From Gymnopilus junonius (Eukaryota; Basidiomycota; Agaricomycetes; Agaricales; Galerinaceae), in the NCBI GenBank assembly GCA_015501075.1, contig JADNYJ010000012.1, positions 1 through 64,000 of the forward strand: a DNA stretch of 64,000 nt, given 5' to 3'. The translations under genes were made by a program, and so were the position numbers. Position 1 is the stretch's first letter; the number at the start of each line of letters is the position of its first letter. Positions 1 to 11,693 of the stretch are shown in pieces. The notes beneath the pieces are model-generated. The model saw nothing but the letters and a program-made list of their open reading frames with translations. It did no database searches and was not told the origin of the DNA.

Positions 1-6
1 TCATTC

Positions 7-2335
7 ATGATGACCAACGGTCCTTCTACTTTATCAGGGGCTGACCGCTCTGATTATGTCGGTCTCTTCACTAAGATAGTGAGGCGGTCCCTGGCTTCAA
101 GCTGCAGGCGGCGACCTGACTCTCTTTACAAGGGTCACTCGCGCCATCACCAACCATGCTCCCATTGGGGAGTATTACTCTCGATTCAATATCCCTGAAT
201 CTATCAGTTGCGAATGCGGCTTCCATACCCAATCTCGCGACCACTTATTCCGGACGTGTCCCCAGCACAACCATCATGACTATCCAGTTCATCTGGATCA
301 GCTCGTATCCTTTTTGAAGGCTAACCCCACGGCATTCGCCTTCAACCACCCCCCTCGGGGTGTCGGATAACTTGGATGGGCAAGGTAGGCGTTCCTGCTG
401 GCTGGATTCAGTGGTTTGGGGTGCGCCCAGAACAGAGTCCTAATACTTGGCGGGCTTCGGCTTTGCTGGGTTGAGGGTGGGGGTCTGGGTTCTGGAGCTT
501 CGGCGCTATCGACAGACAAGTGTGGCCCCCCGCTTCAGCAACCCGAAATGGTCTGCCTTCAGTGGCTAACACAGTATGCGCGCATCCTGGGCTGTCGGGT
601 TTGGCTGGCGGGCCCCCTTCCGGTGCCCTTCCACTGCTTTGTTGGACCTCTCCCTTCAGTCGGGGCATCAACGAGAGTACGGGCCCACTGTTTTGTGGTC
701 CTAAGTTGGCCCGCAAGAGCCAGTCTCGCACTAGGCGTAGTTTAACAGTAGATTACTTGGGTGTATGTACATCTGCGACCGGACTGCTTTCGCGCACCGG
801 TATATAAATCCTTGATTTAAAAAAAAAAAAAAAATTCACTAAGATAGTGAACTCGATCAATACTTCCCCTTGGGCCAAGGAGGCCACGGGTGTCAGCGCA
901 CGATCACTGTCTCTTAGATGGTCGGTCATCCGCAATCTTATCGATTCTGATAGTTCCCTTGCGGACCTCATGTATCGAGACCTGCGAAGACTCAAGGGGA
1001 AGGCCTCTGCTCCCCCTCCTGAGCCCTCATCTTCCCAGACTGCTCCCCAAAGCAGACTGGCCCCCCAGCGGACCCTGAGGAGCCCCCCAAGGCCCTGCTC
1101 CCGCTCCTTCTCAACCAAGCTTCAGCCTCGCAAACAGAAGGCCAAGCTGGTCCAATATCAGAGGCCGCCCCCTCCAGGGCCCCCTCCCATTCCTCTTCCT
1201 CTCATCCCAAGCGCTCCTTGCCTCGAAACTCCGGACACCAGTTCCGGGGTCCTCGACCCGCGGATCGCTTACTAATCGCTATTTGAGCATGCAGTCGCTC
1301 AGATGGCACCACAAACCTGGACCCGGGCTGCTCAGGCCCGGGCCCAGACCCCGGTTCCGGACCCTCTCAGGGCCCGTCTCGACCCGCTACCCCAGCCAAG
1401 TCTAAAGGGCTTGACTACGTCACGGCTGGCCCTACGCGCCGCCAAGTTCTCGTGGTGTTCAACGACCGTGCGCCGATGAAGTCATACTCGCTACCCTGGT
1501 TGATGAGATCAACCGGATGATGGCTCTCGACCGATTCGATATTCGGATCACCTCTGCAGAGCCCGCCTATCGTGGGTGGGCTCTACACACTAATCACGTA
1601 CCCACGACTGATGAGCTTATGCTCCTCTGGGTGCTATCTATAATGTTGTCCAGGGCACCGCCGATGCCAACAAGGAGTTGACACCCTGGGTCGGACTTCC
1701 GATGTCCAAAGCCTTCCTGAAGGTTTTGGATGTCCCCTATTACACGGACGTCTTCCAGAGGACTCCCACCACCATCGCCGACATTGAAAGGGTGCTCGAA
1801 AGGGCCCCTCTCTTCTCTGGCATTCCTTTTGCGGGGCATGCATGCCTCGTACACCAATCAGCAAAGAGCTCCAAGTTGACTGCTACTTTGAGATCTGGGA
1901 TTCCCAGACTGGACACACCATGAAGATGCTTATTAACAAGGTGTTTCACTACAAGGACGAGCTACTCTACATAAGCCAGCCGCCGCTCGATGAGGTGTCC
2001 CCATGTGCCAGCGCTGCCAGCGCTGGGGTCACCTCACCAAGGATTGTAGGGCCCACCAGCGTCGCTGCGCACGATGCGGCGGGCCTCACGCCACTGACGA
2101 GCATCGCGCTCTCGCGCCCTGCTGCAACCGGCCTCCGCCGGATTCGGACGGTATGCGCCACCCCACTCCAGCTGGTGAGCCATGCCCCCACAAGGCCCGC
2201 TGCCCCAATTGTCGGGGCGAGCACCCTGCCACAGGATGCAATTGCAAGTTCTGGGAACACCGCTTCGATCACGATTGGATCGTTGCCAAATACCGCGAGG
2301 TACGTGATAGAGCGCACTCCGGACCTTGACGTCTA
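7..2335 (+). pseudogene. LINE B ORF1 (gag-like, zinc-knuckle protein), broken
   Basis: ORF1 of LINE B begins with Met at 7. Its frame runs into the LINE A insertion near 82 and resumes at 851, giving FTKIV then NSINTSPWAKE when the insert and one target duplication are ignored. The proline-rich stretch from about 1000 ends at a stop at 1275, and frameshifts follow near 1620 and 1980. The C-terminal part (2003-2329) has three zinc-binding clusters: CQRCQRWGHLTKDC, CARCGGPH and CPNCRGEHPATGCNC. Such proteins bind element RNA in LINE ribonucleoprotein particles. Copy E has a matching piece at 13,752-14,590. Confidence 0.85.
83..834 (+). mobile_element. LINE copy A: 5'-truncated insertion inside LINE B ORF1
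   Basis: A 752-bp piece covers only the end of ORF2 (zinc knuckle around 205-260) and the 3' UTR, and ends in poly(A) at 818-834. It is flanked by a perfect 16-bp target duplication, ttcactaagatagtga, at 67-82 and 835-850. The duplication sits inside ORF1 of LINE B, so copy A is younger than B. The 5' truncation is typical of LINE target-primed reverse transcription. Confidence 0.95.
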
Positions 2336-2357
2336 ACGTCCCTCCCCTAGCTCGATA

Positions 2358-5300
2358 ATGAGAAGAAAGGAGGACGTTAGAATTATTTCGTACAATTGTA
2401 ACCAAAATATGGTCATATCGATGTACTTCTAGACCATCTAAAGATTCTTTTGACTTATTTTCTTGCAAGAGCCACCTTGGCATGAGATAAGGCGTGCCCC
2501 GTCTTCGAGAGATCGAGAAGGTGAGGCAGTTATTGGTGCACCGAACCACCCTGATTGGAAGGTAATGGTTCGGCCTGACCCCACTGGGCTCCGGCCATGC
2601 GTTCTGACCTACGTTTCGATGAGGCTGAACCCCTGGCGCCCTGCTATGCGACGTGATCTCATAGATCACCATGACATCATGGCGGTTTCTCTGTTTACCG
2701 GGGACACTGTTGTTAATTTACTGAATGTGTATTCTGACGACAGACACACAGCTATCGACTTGCTCACTGAGCAGGCCGATCTTCTTCCAATGTTTCATTA
2801 CATGGGGGGTGACTTCAACTGTCATTCGAATAAGTGGGACCCTGGTGTCCTGCATCATCGGACGACAGCCAACAACCTGCTGAACAGGCAGCTACCCTGG
2901 GGTTGATGCTTTCTCTCCCAGTCAATCCGGGTCCCACTCACATCCCTGGCAACCCATCTCTACGAGAGTCGGTCATCGACCTCATCTTCGTTCAGCCTAC
3001 TGAGGAGCTGTCTGCAGGCACTCGGCGAGGAGAACTTTGGCGCGGGCCATCGGACCATGTTCCGTTGGCTTGCTCTATTTCTGTCGCTCCGGCGGCAGCA
3101 ACTGTTCCGATGCGCTCACTGCCACCGGATCAATTGGATGACTTCGTGTTGTCCATCATTGAGAAGCTCAAGGGCATTGATCCCTTTGCGCCGATCAACA
3201 CCCCGGATCAGGTGGAGGCTGTGTCTTCGGATGTGGCTTCTGCTTTCTCGGATGCTTGGCGAAAGTATTCCAAGACGATTCGTATTTCCCCTCACTCCCG
3301 TCCCTGGTGGGACGACTCGTGTGAGGATTCCTTCGATGCTTATCAGCGGGATAACTCTCGCGATAACCATAAAATTTTCCGCAAAGCTGTCAAGGCTGCT
3401 AAGCGCAAATTCTTTGATGAACGCATCACTGAAGTTGCTACTACTAACAAGCGCCCCTGGGATCTCATGAATTGGATCCAGCAGCGCAAGTTACCACCCT
3501 CCGAGGCTATCCAATTCAACGGACAGCCCTGCCATGATATGCCCTCCCTCTGGGATGCCCTTCATGGCACGTACAACTCGGCCTCTGACGAACGTACGAC
3601 ATTAGTGGTCTCACCTCCCTTCCCGATATGGAAGTACGAGAGTGGACTGCCTTTTCACTGTTGGAATGAGGGAGGCCTTGGCATCCTGTCTAACAACTCA
3701 GCGCCGGGTCCTGATCATATTAAGTGGTCACACCTTAAGGCCATTATTCGCGACGACCACTGTCTTCAGGTGTTCGTTCAGTTAGCTAATGCCTGCCTTC
3801 GGGTTGGGTATTGGCCGACTCACTTTAAGGAGTCCTTGTCAGTGATTATTCCAAACCGAACAAGCCCTCATATTCCATGCCTAAGGCGTTCAGGCCCATT
3901 GTGCTCCTGAACACCCTTGGCAAATTGGTTGAGAAAATGCTTTCCAACCGCATTCAATTCGATGCTGTCAAGCACGATATCTTTCACCCTAATCAACTCG
4001 GTGGTGTGCGTCAGCGCTCCACTGAGGATGCGGGCTTGCTCCTCATGCACCTGGTGCATGCAGGGTGGGCTCGCGGCTTAAAGACCAGTGTCATCGCCTT
4101 CGACGTGGCACAGTTCTTCCCTTCCTCAATCACGAAGTCTGATTGCGATCCTCAGGAAGCAGGGCTTCCCTCCTAACGTGGTGGAATTCTTTTCATCATA
4201 CCTGGTCGGCCGTTCCACGTCGTATGCCTGGAACAGTTTTCAATCTGACCCCCGACAAGCTGATGTCGGGGTGGGGCAGGGCTCTGCTTTGTCCCCGGTA
4301 CTTTCGGCACTCTTCCTTGCACCAGTGCTGAAGCTCTTCATGCAGAATGAGTCGGTCTCTGATACCACTCTGCTCTCTTACGTCGATGACGGCACCCTCA
4401 TTGTGCAGTCAAAGACCCTTGATGCCAACTGCTTAGCCTTGAAAAGGTCCTATGCGGTGATTTTCGAACTCTTCACAAAGTTCGCCCTCGCTCTTGAGCA
4501 CGACAAAATGGAGTTATTCCATTTTGATCGTTCTCACTCGGAGTTCAATCCGTCCATGGATCTAGGGTATGCTCCCTACACCCGTGACAAGCGTCTGATG
4601 CCCAAGCCGTTTTGGCAGTACTTGGGTTTCTTCTTCGACCGGAAACTGACATTTCACGAACATGTCCGGTATTACTCCACCAAGTCCTTCACCACCGTTA
4701 AGGCGATGCGGATGCTTGGTAACTCATCTAGGGGGCTTACGCCCATGCAAAAGCGTCTGCTTTACAGGTCTTGTGTGTTGCCTATCGCGACATACGGCCT
4801 TCGCTTGTGGTTCTTCCAAGGCGCTAAGTGCCAGGGAACCATTAAACTACTGACCAGCATGCAACGTCATGCTGCGCTCTGGATTACCGGTGCATTCCGC
4901 ACCTCCCCAACTGGAGGGATCGAGGCCCTTGCTGGCCTGGTCCCTATCAACTTAGTCCTGAAACGTGCTGCTGCAGTCGGTGTTCTGCGCATGGCGGCCC
5001 TCTCGGACACTCACCCGGTGCGCTCTCTTCTGAGTGCGCCCTTTTCCAAAGGAGCGACCCCTCACCCTCGCTCTGCTGCCTTTATGACTGCCCCACAATG
5101 CGCTAAGGTGCGGGGTACTGTTATGGACGTCGATGACATGCTCCATGTAGTCAGCGAGCTGCTGGAGCCCTTTGCTCCAGAGGCTCATCCAGGCAGGCAA
5201 TTCCTTGAGTTACATCATGGAATTCGCTTTGATATCACTCCGGCACCCAAGGATAAGGTTGGGCTCCGGCGCGAATGGTTAGACCGCTTCTGGGAGGCCT

Positions 5301-6182
5301 CGAAGCGGGAACCATCCACTCTGATCTGTGTCAGTGATGGCAGTCACCCCACTGACCGGAACAAGCAGGCTATTGCAGCTTCGCTTGTCTTTCGCCAGGG
5401 AGTTGAGGTGCATGCATCTCGCTACGCGGCTGGGAGTGCTCTTGCAGAGGATGCGGAGCTCTATTCCCTTCATACTGCAATTGTCCGGGCTTGTGCCATG
5501 GACAACTGTGACTACATTGTTATCTTGTCAGATTCCACCAAGGCTTTGGGGAGTCTGCTCGATGCCTCCATGCATTCCGGCCAGGGTCATTCCTTGGCTG
5601 TGATCCGCGCCCTTACAGAGTGGTGGACCAGGGGCCCTGGCTGCCACATCTCCCTTCATCATGTCCCATCCTCTCTGAAGTGGGGCATACACTATCAAGC
5701 TCATCTCATGGCGACTGAGCTCTCTGTAGCGGTGGGGCCTACCACGCCACACTCACTTGCGGCGCTGTGCAAAGCAGCTGACGATAATCTGGGGAAGGCT
5801 GGCAGGAGTTGTTCCAGCAACCTTCGTACTCAGGGCGACAATTTTTGTCGCTCACCAACCTCGACGGGGGTCGACTCGAACCACGGGCCAAATAAGGTGG
5901 TCCCTGGCTTCAAGCTGCAGGCGGCGACCTGACTCTCTTTACAAGGGTCACTCGCGCCATCACCAACCATGCTCCCATCGGGGAGTATTATTCTTGATTC
6001 AACATCCCTGAATCTACCAGTTGCGAGTGCGGCTTCCATACCCAAACTCATGACCACTTATTCCGGACGTGTCCCCAGCACGACCGTCACGACTATCCAG
6101 TTCGTCTGGATCAGCTCGTATCTTTTTGAAGGCTAACCCCACGGCGTTCGCCTTCAACCGCCCCCCTCGGGGTGTCGGATAA
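2358..6182 (+). pseudogene. LINE B ORF2 (APE endonuclease, RT, RNase H), broken
   Basis: ORF2 starts near 2358. The endonuclease shows SYNCNQN at its N-terminus, GDFNCHS near 2810, and the catalytic SDH within GPSDHVPL near 3050. The reverse transcriptase has KAFRPIVLLNTLGKLVEK, a palm segment AFDVAQFFPS (about 4100), GQGSALSPVLS and YVDDGTL (about 4380). RNase H follows (5320-5700) with VSDGSHP, AEDAELYSL and SDSTKALG. The C-terminus has a CECGFHTQTHDHLFRTC knuckle and ends PPRGVG-stop at 6182. At least four frame changes (near 2400, 2880, 3880, 4130, 5800) prevent one product. Confidence 0.88.
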
Positions 6183-6623
6183 CTTGGTTGGGCAAGGTAG
6201 GCGCTGTTCTGCTGGCTGGATTCGGCGGTTTGGGGTGTGCTCAGAACAGAGTCCTAATACTTGGCGGGCTTCGGCTTTGCTGGGTTGAGGGTGGGGGTCT
6301 GGGTTCTGGAGCTCCGGCGCTATCGACAGACAAGTGTGGCCCCCCACTTCGGGACCCGAAATGGTCTGCCTTCAGTGGCTAACACAGTATGCGCGCATCC
6401 TGGGCTGTCAGGTTTGGCTGGCGGGCCCCCTTCCGTGCCCTTCTTTACTTTGTTGGACCCCTCCCTTCGGTCGGGGCATCAACGAGAGTATGGGCCCATT
6501 GTTTTATGGTCCTAAGTTGGCCCGCGAGAGCCAGTCTCGCACTAGGCATAGGTTAACGGTAGATTACTTGGGTGTATGTACATCTGCGACCGGACTGCTT
6601 TCGCGTACCGGTATATAAATCCT

Positions 6624-6655
<32 letters not shown>
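6183..6655 (+). other. LINE family 3' UTR with terminal hairpin and poly(A)
   Basis: This GC-rich stretch follows the ORF2 stop. The same sequence recurs at 371-834, 8632-9107, 11,208-11,690 and, on the minus strand, at 15,339-15,800, 18,248-18,720 and 21,768-22,235. All copies end with tatataaatccttgattt and then poly(A). The last bases form a small inverted repeat, aaatc-ctt-gattt, a 5-bp stem with a 3-nt loop, which is a likely recognition site for the element's reverse transcriptase (inference). Confidence 0.8.
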
Positions 6656-6699
6656 CTGGAAGAAAATCATTAATACGGGTATGTGATATTTGTTTTTGT

Positions 6700-8180
6700 G
6701 CATTTACAATTTTTAATGTGGACTAGCTGCTACCATCTGTAAGAAATTTGGTCATGCAGTCACCAAACAAAAGGCCAGCCTGGAATATTATGATGGTGTA
6801 CATCAGTTATCTCCGCAACATCTTCTTCCTGAGTGGGAAAAGGAAATCCAAGATGCCAAGGCTAAGCAACACGAAGATGTTACCCATATGGATGTAATGC
6901 AGAGCAAGGTGGTCAAATGTAAGCCATTTCTTTCTAGTTGTCAAAATTGACATTGAAGCTATTTACGGAAGCCTTGTCATGCCATGAAATTGAGTTGAAG
7001 CTATCGGAGGCCAAATTGAAGCAGAAAGGAAAGACTGGTCAGGCTGCTTGGCTATCGAAAGGGTTAAAGATTGAAGAGACCCAGTATGAAATTTGTGTTC
7101 CTTCTTTTTGAGTATAACAGTTAACATATATAACTAGACTTGAAGTGCGATCATTTGCAAGATCTTTAGGTTGGCAGCCGACTACATCCCAGAAGCTTGA
7201 TTTAGTCAATCGCCGAAGGTGTTTGCAAAAAACAATTGAAGCTTTCACCAATACAGCAATGGAATTTATCGAGGAGGACTTAGTGAACAGTATTTATGAC
7301 CAGGATTCAGTCATAACTGATGATCTTGATCCTCAAGATGGAGATAAGGGTGAACCTGGAGCTCCATCGATTTCAAAAGCGGACCCTGGTGGACAAGTTC
7401 TTCCTTTCCCATCTCAAATTCCAGAAGAATTTCTTTCATTGCTCGCCATGGAGCATCGAGCTAGCATTATTGCCCTGAGAGAGAAAGAGCTGGATATACG
7501 CAAAGGGCATGCCGAAGATTGCTTAGAAACTGTTCGGGGTGCCGTGATCCAACTTTCTTGGCAATTCAAAAACAGAGTCTGGCCAGCTGAAGGAATCACT
7601 CAGAAAACAAGAGCCTGGGAAGGTGCAAACATTTTGGAAAAAGTATGCACACTACAGAGGAGGCTTTACAATCGGAATTGCCAAGTGTTATACACTCTCG
7701 GCCCCCGGACGGAGCTAGAGCTTCTGACTGCTGAGTGAGTACTGCTGTAAGTGCTCCCAACAGTAGTGGACAGAGTTCAGACCGGTTGTCTTGGTTATGG
7801 AGTAACACCCGTTTGTCACCCAACACTGCAGACGATGACCTCTATTCTACAGAGTGTAAGTGCGAATAAAATTATGGTTCCAGCACTCACTCCGATTTAT
7901 AGTTCTTCGCTTGAATTGGCTGTGTGCACGAGCTCAGAAAAATAGATGGGCCGAAGAGTTGGAACTCACCAAACATGAAATGGAGTGGACCATAAGATTT
8001 TACATGTACATGGCCACAACATGGCAAAGTCATCAGGACTCTGCAACTCAGCTATCATCTGGCCACCGTGCATATGCAGAGAAACAAATCGATATGTGGA
8101 ATGAGCTTGGGCATGTCTCAGAAGCAATGTTCAAACATTTAAATACTGCATTTACATCTACGTGGAATCTTGTATGGTAA
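6700..8180 (+). pseudogene. KDZ transposase, C-terminal region, multi-exon and truncated
   Basis: Pieces of a multi-exon coding region resemble the C-terminal half of basidiomycete Kyakuja-Dileera-Zisupton (KDZ) transposases. Visible blocks are YYDGVHQLSPQHLLPEWEKE (about 6795), a coiled block with FARSLGWQPT (7148 on), a conserved block with ALREKELDIRKGHAEDCLE and a following TRAW (7470-7620), and a last block WAEELELTKHEMEW with AYAEKQIDMW (7950-8100). Introns such as the one starting near 6919 separate them. The catalytic N-terminal part is absent, because LINE B lies directly upstream, so the gene is broken. The family assignment rests on remembered KDZ patterns, not a database search. 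Confidence 0.72.
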
Positions 8181-8448
8181 ATTACCTGCTGAAAATATGC
8201 AATTGACAGTTGCACTAAAAAGCTTGAAATCCTTCTGTCCAATACACGGCATCTGGGACTGTACATCCGCATGACCAATCTGATGAGATTGGAACTGATA
8301 ATGCTGTAAATCTATCTTTCCCCATCCCACTATGCCTCCCCATTCTCTCTTTGCTTCATTGCCTGATGACAAGTATCCTTCATCCTATGAAATATGAGAG
8401 GCAGAGGCCAAACTCAAGCTTCATGTTCATATGACTTGCATCTGAACA

Positions 8449-9107
8449 ATTCAACATCCCCGAATCCACCAGTTGCGAGTGTGGCCACCATACCCAAACT
8501 CATGACCATTTGTTCCGGATGTGTCCCCAGCATGACTGTCACGACTATCCAGTTCATCTGGATCAGCTCGTATCCTTTTTGAAGGCTAATCCTATGGCAT
8601 TCGCCTTCAACCGCCCCCCTCGGGGTGTCGGATAACTTGGCTGGGCAAGGTAGGTGTTGTTCCTGTTGGCTGGGTTCGGCGGTCTGGGATGCGCTCAGAA
8701 CAGAGTCCTAATACTTGGCGGGCTTCGGCCTTGCTGGGTTGAGGGTGGGGGTCTGGGTTCTGGAGCTTCGGCGCTATCGACAGACAAGTGTGACCCCCTG
8801 CTTTGGCGACCCAAAATGGTCTGCCTTCAGTGGCTAACACAGTATGTGTGCATCCTGGGCTGTCGGGTTTGGCTGGCAGGCCCCTTCTGGTGCCCTTCCA
8901 TCACTTTGTTGGACCCCTCCCTTTGGTTGGGGCATCAATGAGAGTACAGGCCCATTGTTTTATGGTCCCAAGTCGGCCCGCGGGAGCCAGTCTCGCACTA
9001 GGCATAGTTTAATGGTAGATTACTTCGGGTGTATGTACATCTGCGACTGGACTGCTTTCGCGCACTGGTATATAAATCCTTGATTTAAAAAAAAAAAAAA
9101 AAAAAAA
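8449..9107 (+). mobile_element. LINE copy C: short 5'-truncated insertion
   Basis: It begins in the C-terminal knuckle region of ORF2 (attcaacatcccc) and runs through the 3' UTR to poly(A) at about 9087-9107. Flanking 16-bp duplications are gacttgcatctgaaca (8433-8448) and gactcgcatccgaaca (9108-9123). They differ at two positions, both C/T. The right copy keeps CGA where the left has TGA, so the right probably shows the original host sequence. Confidence 0.92.
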
Positions 9108-10056
9108 GACTCGCATCCGAACAGCCTTGCATGTTATCATGACTGCAAACTTGGGTTACAAACTTTATAACTGGCGGCTCAATATGCAAGATGAAGTTGT
9201 GAGTGCTAAAATTTCTTGCTTTGGATAGCTTACACTAATAATGGGTAGGAGCAAGCATTGGCTCACATTGGATATTGCACCGTCAATGGATTTCGTGTCC
9301 GAGTCCCATACCTACTGCAAGATCTTTGCAATATATTCTCTATGGACCCGGCTCATGGACCTGAAAATAATATGGTCCTGGGCGCCGTCAATTCTGAATT
9401 CAATGCACATGAAGACCAGGAACTGTTGGATTCTACCAACAAGTACTGTTATTGGTGGCTGGAGAAATATGCAGACACCCCCACACTTCCGCAGGTGACT
9501 CGCCAACATACATTTAATCACTTCTACGAGTTTTACAATAATGTACATCCAAAAATTTGTCTAACCATTCAGCCTCCGAGTCTGACACTTGTACCAGCTC
9601 ATGTTTGGATCTGAGACTGGTGATTCCACTTACAGAGATAATTATCTTCATTATCTTGAGCCAGATGCCGATATTCCTGGTTTAGCTGAATGACCACGTA
9701 TCCCCCTTCCACGGTCTGAATCTACCCCACTATCTGGTGGAGTGTCTGGGTCTTGCAAATCTTGTGGTCCCCTCAGGGAAACCATCAAGTTGGTAATGGA
9801 ACATCTCCGAATCACTCAGCAAAGTGTTGATGCACAAATACGGATTTATGAAGAAGCGGCAGCCATCTCCTCACTACAACTTGGAGCTTACGAGCTCCTT
9901 GAAGCAGTTCATTCAAAGCATGGGATTCCTTTCCAGGACACCGAACGCCTCCCGGAAGAATATCGCAGTCACATTCCTAGACATGATACTCATGACGGGA
10001 TTTTGAAAGCCATCGCCAGAAATGCTCGAAATTACATCCAGTGGGATGGCGAAATG

Positions 10057-11653
10057 TCTCTTCTGAGTGCGCCCTTTTCCAAAGGAGCGACCCCTCACCT
10101 TCGCTCTGCTGCCTTTATGACTGCCCCACAATGCGCTAAGGTGCGGGGTACTGTTATGGACGTCGATGACATGCTCCATGTAGTCAGCGAGCCGCTGGAG
10201 CCCTTTGCTCCAGAGGCTCGTCCAGGCGGGCGATTCCTTGAGTTACATCACAGAATTCACTTTGATATCACTCTGGCACCCAAGGATAAGGTTGGGCTCC
10301 AGCGCGAATGGTTAGACTGCTTCTGGGAGGCCTCGAAGCGGGAACCGTCCACTCTGATCTGTGTCGGTGATGGCAGTCACCCCACTGACCAGAACAAGCA
10401 GGCTATTGCAGCTTCGCTTGTCTTTCGCCAGGGAGTTGAGGTGCATGCATCTCGCTACGCGGCTGGGAGTGCTCTTGCAGAGGATGCGGAGCTCTATTCC
10501 CTTCGTACTGCAATTGTCCGGGCATGCGCCATGGACAATTGTGACTACATTGTTATCTTGTCGGACTCCACTAAGGCTTTGGGGAGTCTGCTTGATGCTT
10601 CCGTGCATTCCGGCCAAGGTCATTCCTGGCTGTGATCCGCGCCCTTACAGAGTGGTGGACCAGGGGCCCTGGCTGCCACATCTCCCTTCATCATGTCCCA
10701 TCTTCTCTGAAGTGGGGCATACACCACCAAGCTCATCTCATGGCGACTGAGCTTTCTGTAGCGGTGGGGCCTAACATGCCACATTCACTTGCCTCTCTGC
10801 ACAAAGCAGCGGACGATAATCCGGGGGAGGCTGGCTAGAGTTGTTCCAGCAACCCTCATATTCAGGGCGACAATTTTTGTCACTCACCGACCTCGACGGG
10901 GGTCGACTCGAACCACAGGCCAAATGAGGTGGTCCCTGGCTTCAAGCTGCAGGCGCGATCTGACTCTCTTTACAAGGGTCACTCGCGCCATCACCAACCA
11001 TGCTCCCATTGGGGAGTATTACTCTCGATTCAATATCCCTGAATCCACCAGTTGCGAGTGCGCTTCCATACCCAATCTCGCGACCACTTATTTCGGACGT
11101 GTCCCCAGCACGACCGTCACGACTATCCAGTTCATCTGGATCAGCTCGTATCTTTTTAAGGCTAACCCCACGGCATTCGCCTTCAACTGCCCCCCTCGGG
11201 TGTCGGATAACTTGGTTGGGCAAGGTAGGCGCTGTTCCTGCTGGCTGGATTCGGCGGTTTGGGGTGCGCTCAGAACAGAGTCCTAATACTTGGCGGGCTT
11301 CGGCTTTGCTGGGTTGAGGGTGGGGGTCTGGGTTCTGGAGCTCCGGCGCTATCGACAGACAAGTGTGCCCCCTGCTTCGGCGACCCAAATGGTCTGCCTT
11401 CAGTGGCTAACACAGTATGCGCACATCCTGGGCTGTCGGGTTTGGCTGGCGGGCCCCCTTCCGGTGCCCTTCTTTTACTTTGTTGGACCCCTCCCTTCGG
11501 TCGGGGCATCAACGAGAGTATGGGCCCATTGTTTTATGGTCCTAAGTTGGCCCGCGAGAGCCAGTCTTGCACTAGGCATAGTTTAACGGTAGATTACTTG
11601 GGTGTATGTACATCTGTGACCAGACTGCTTTCGCGCACCGGTATATAAATCTT

Positions 11654-11690
<37 letters not shown>
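10057..11690 (+). mobile_element. LINE copy D: 5'-truncated insertion with 14-bp target duplication
   Basis: It starts within ORF2 upstream of RNase H (tctcttctgagtgcgccc), includes RNase H motifs VGDGSHP, AEDAELYSL and SDSTKALG, the terminal knuckle and the 3' UTR, and ends in about 30 A residues. Perfect duplications gggatggcgaaatg flank it at 10,043-10,056 and 11,691-11,704. The long clean A tail and perfect duplication suggest a recent event. The insertion point joins host and LINE reading frames in phase. Confidence 0.95.

Positions 11691-11693
<3 letters not shown>

Larger units (their letters stand above)
1..6655 (+). mobile_element. LINE copy B: near full-length non-LTR retrotransposon (APE-RT-RNase H)
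   Basis: This is the longest + strand copy of the LINE family that fills the left of the window. It runs from the window edge, is interrupted by LINE A at 67-850, and ends in a poly(A) run at about 6631-6655. Order: ORF1 with CCHC zinc knuckles, then ORF2 with APE endonuclease, reverse transcriptase (YVDD), RNase H and a C-terminal CxC-H-C knuckle, then a 450-nt 3' UTR. The domain order fits the I/Tad-like LINE clades with RNase H; the exact clade is inferred. Both ORFs carry frameshifts, so the copy is dead. Its 5' end and 5' target duplication lie left of the window. Confidence 0.9.
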
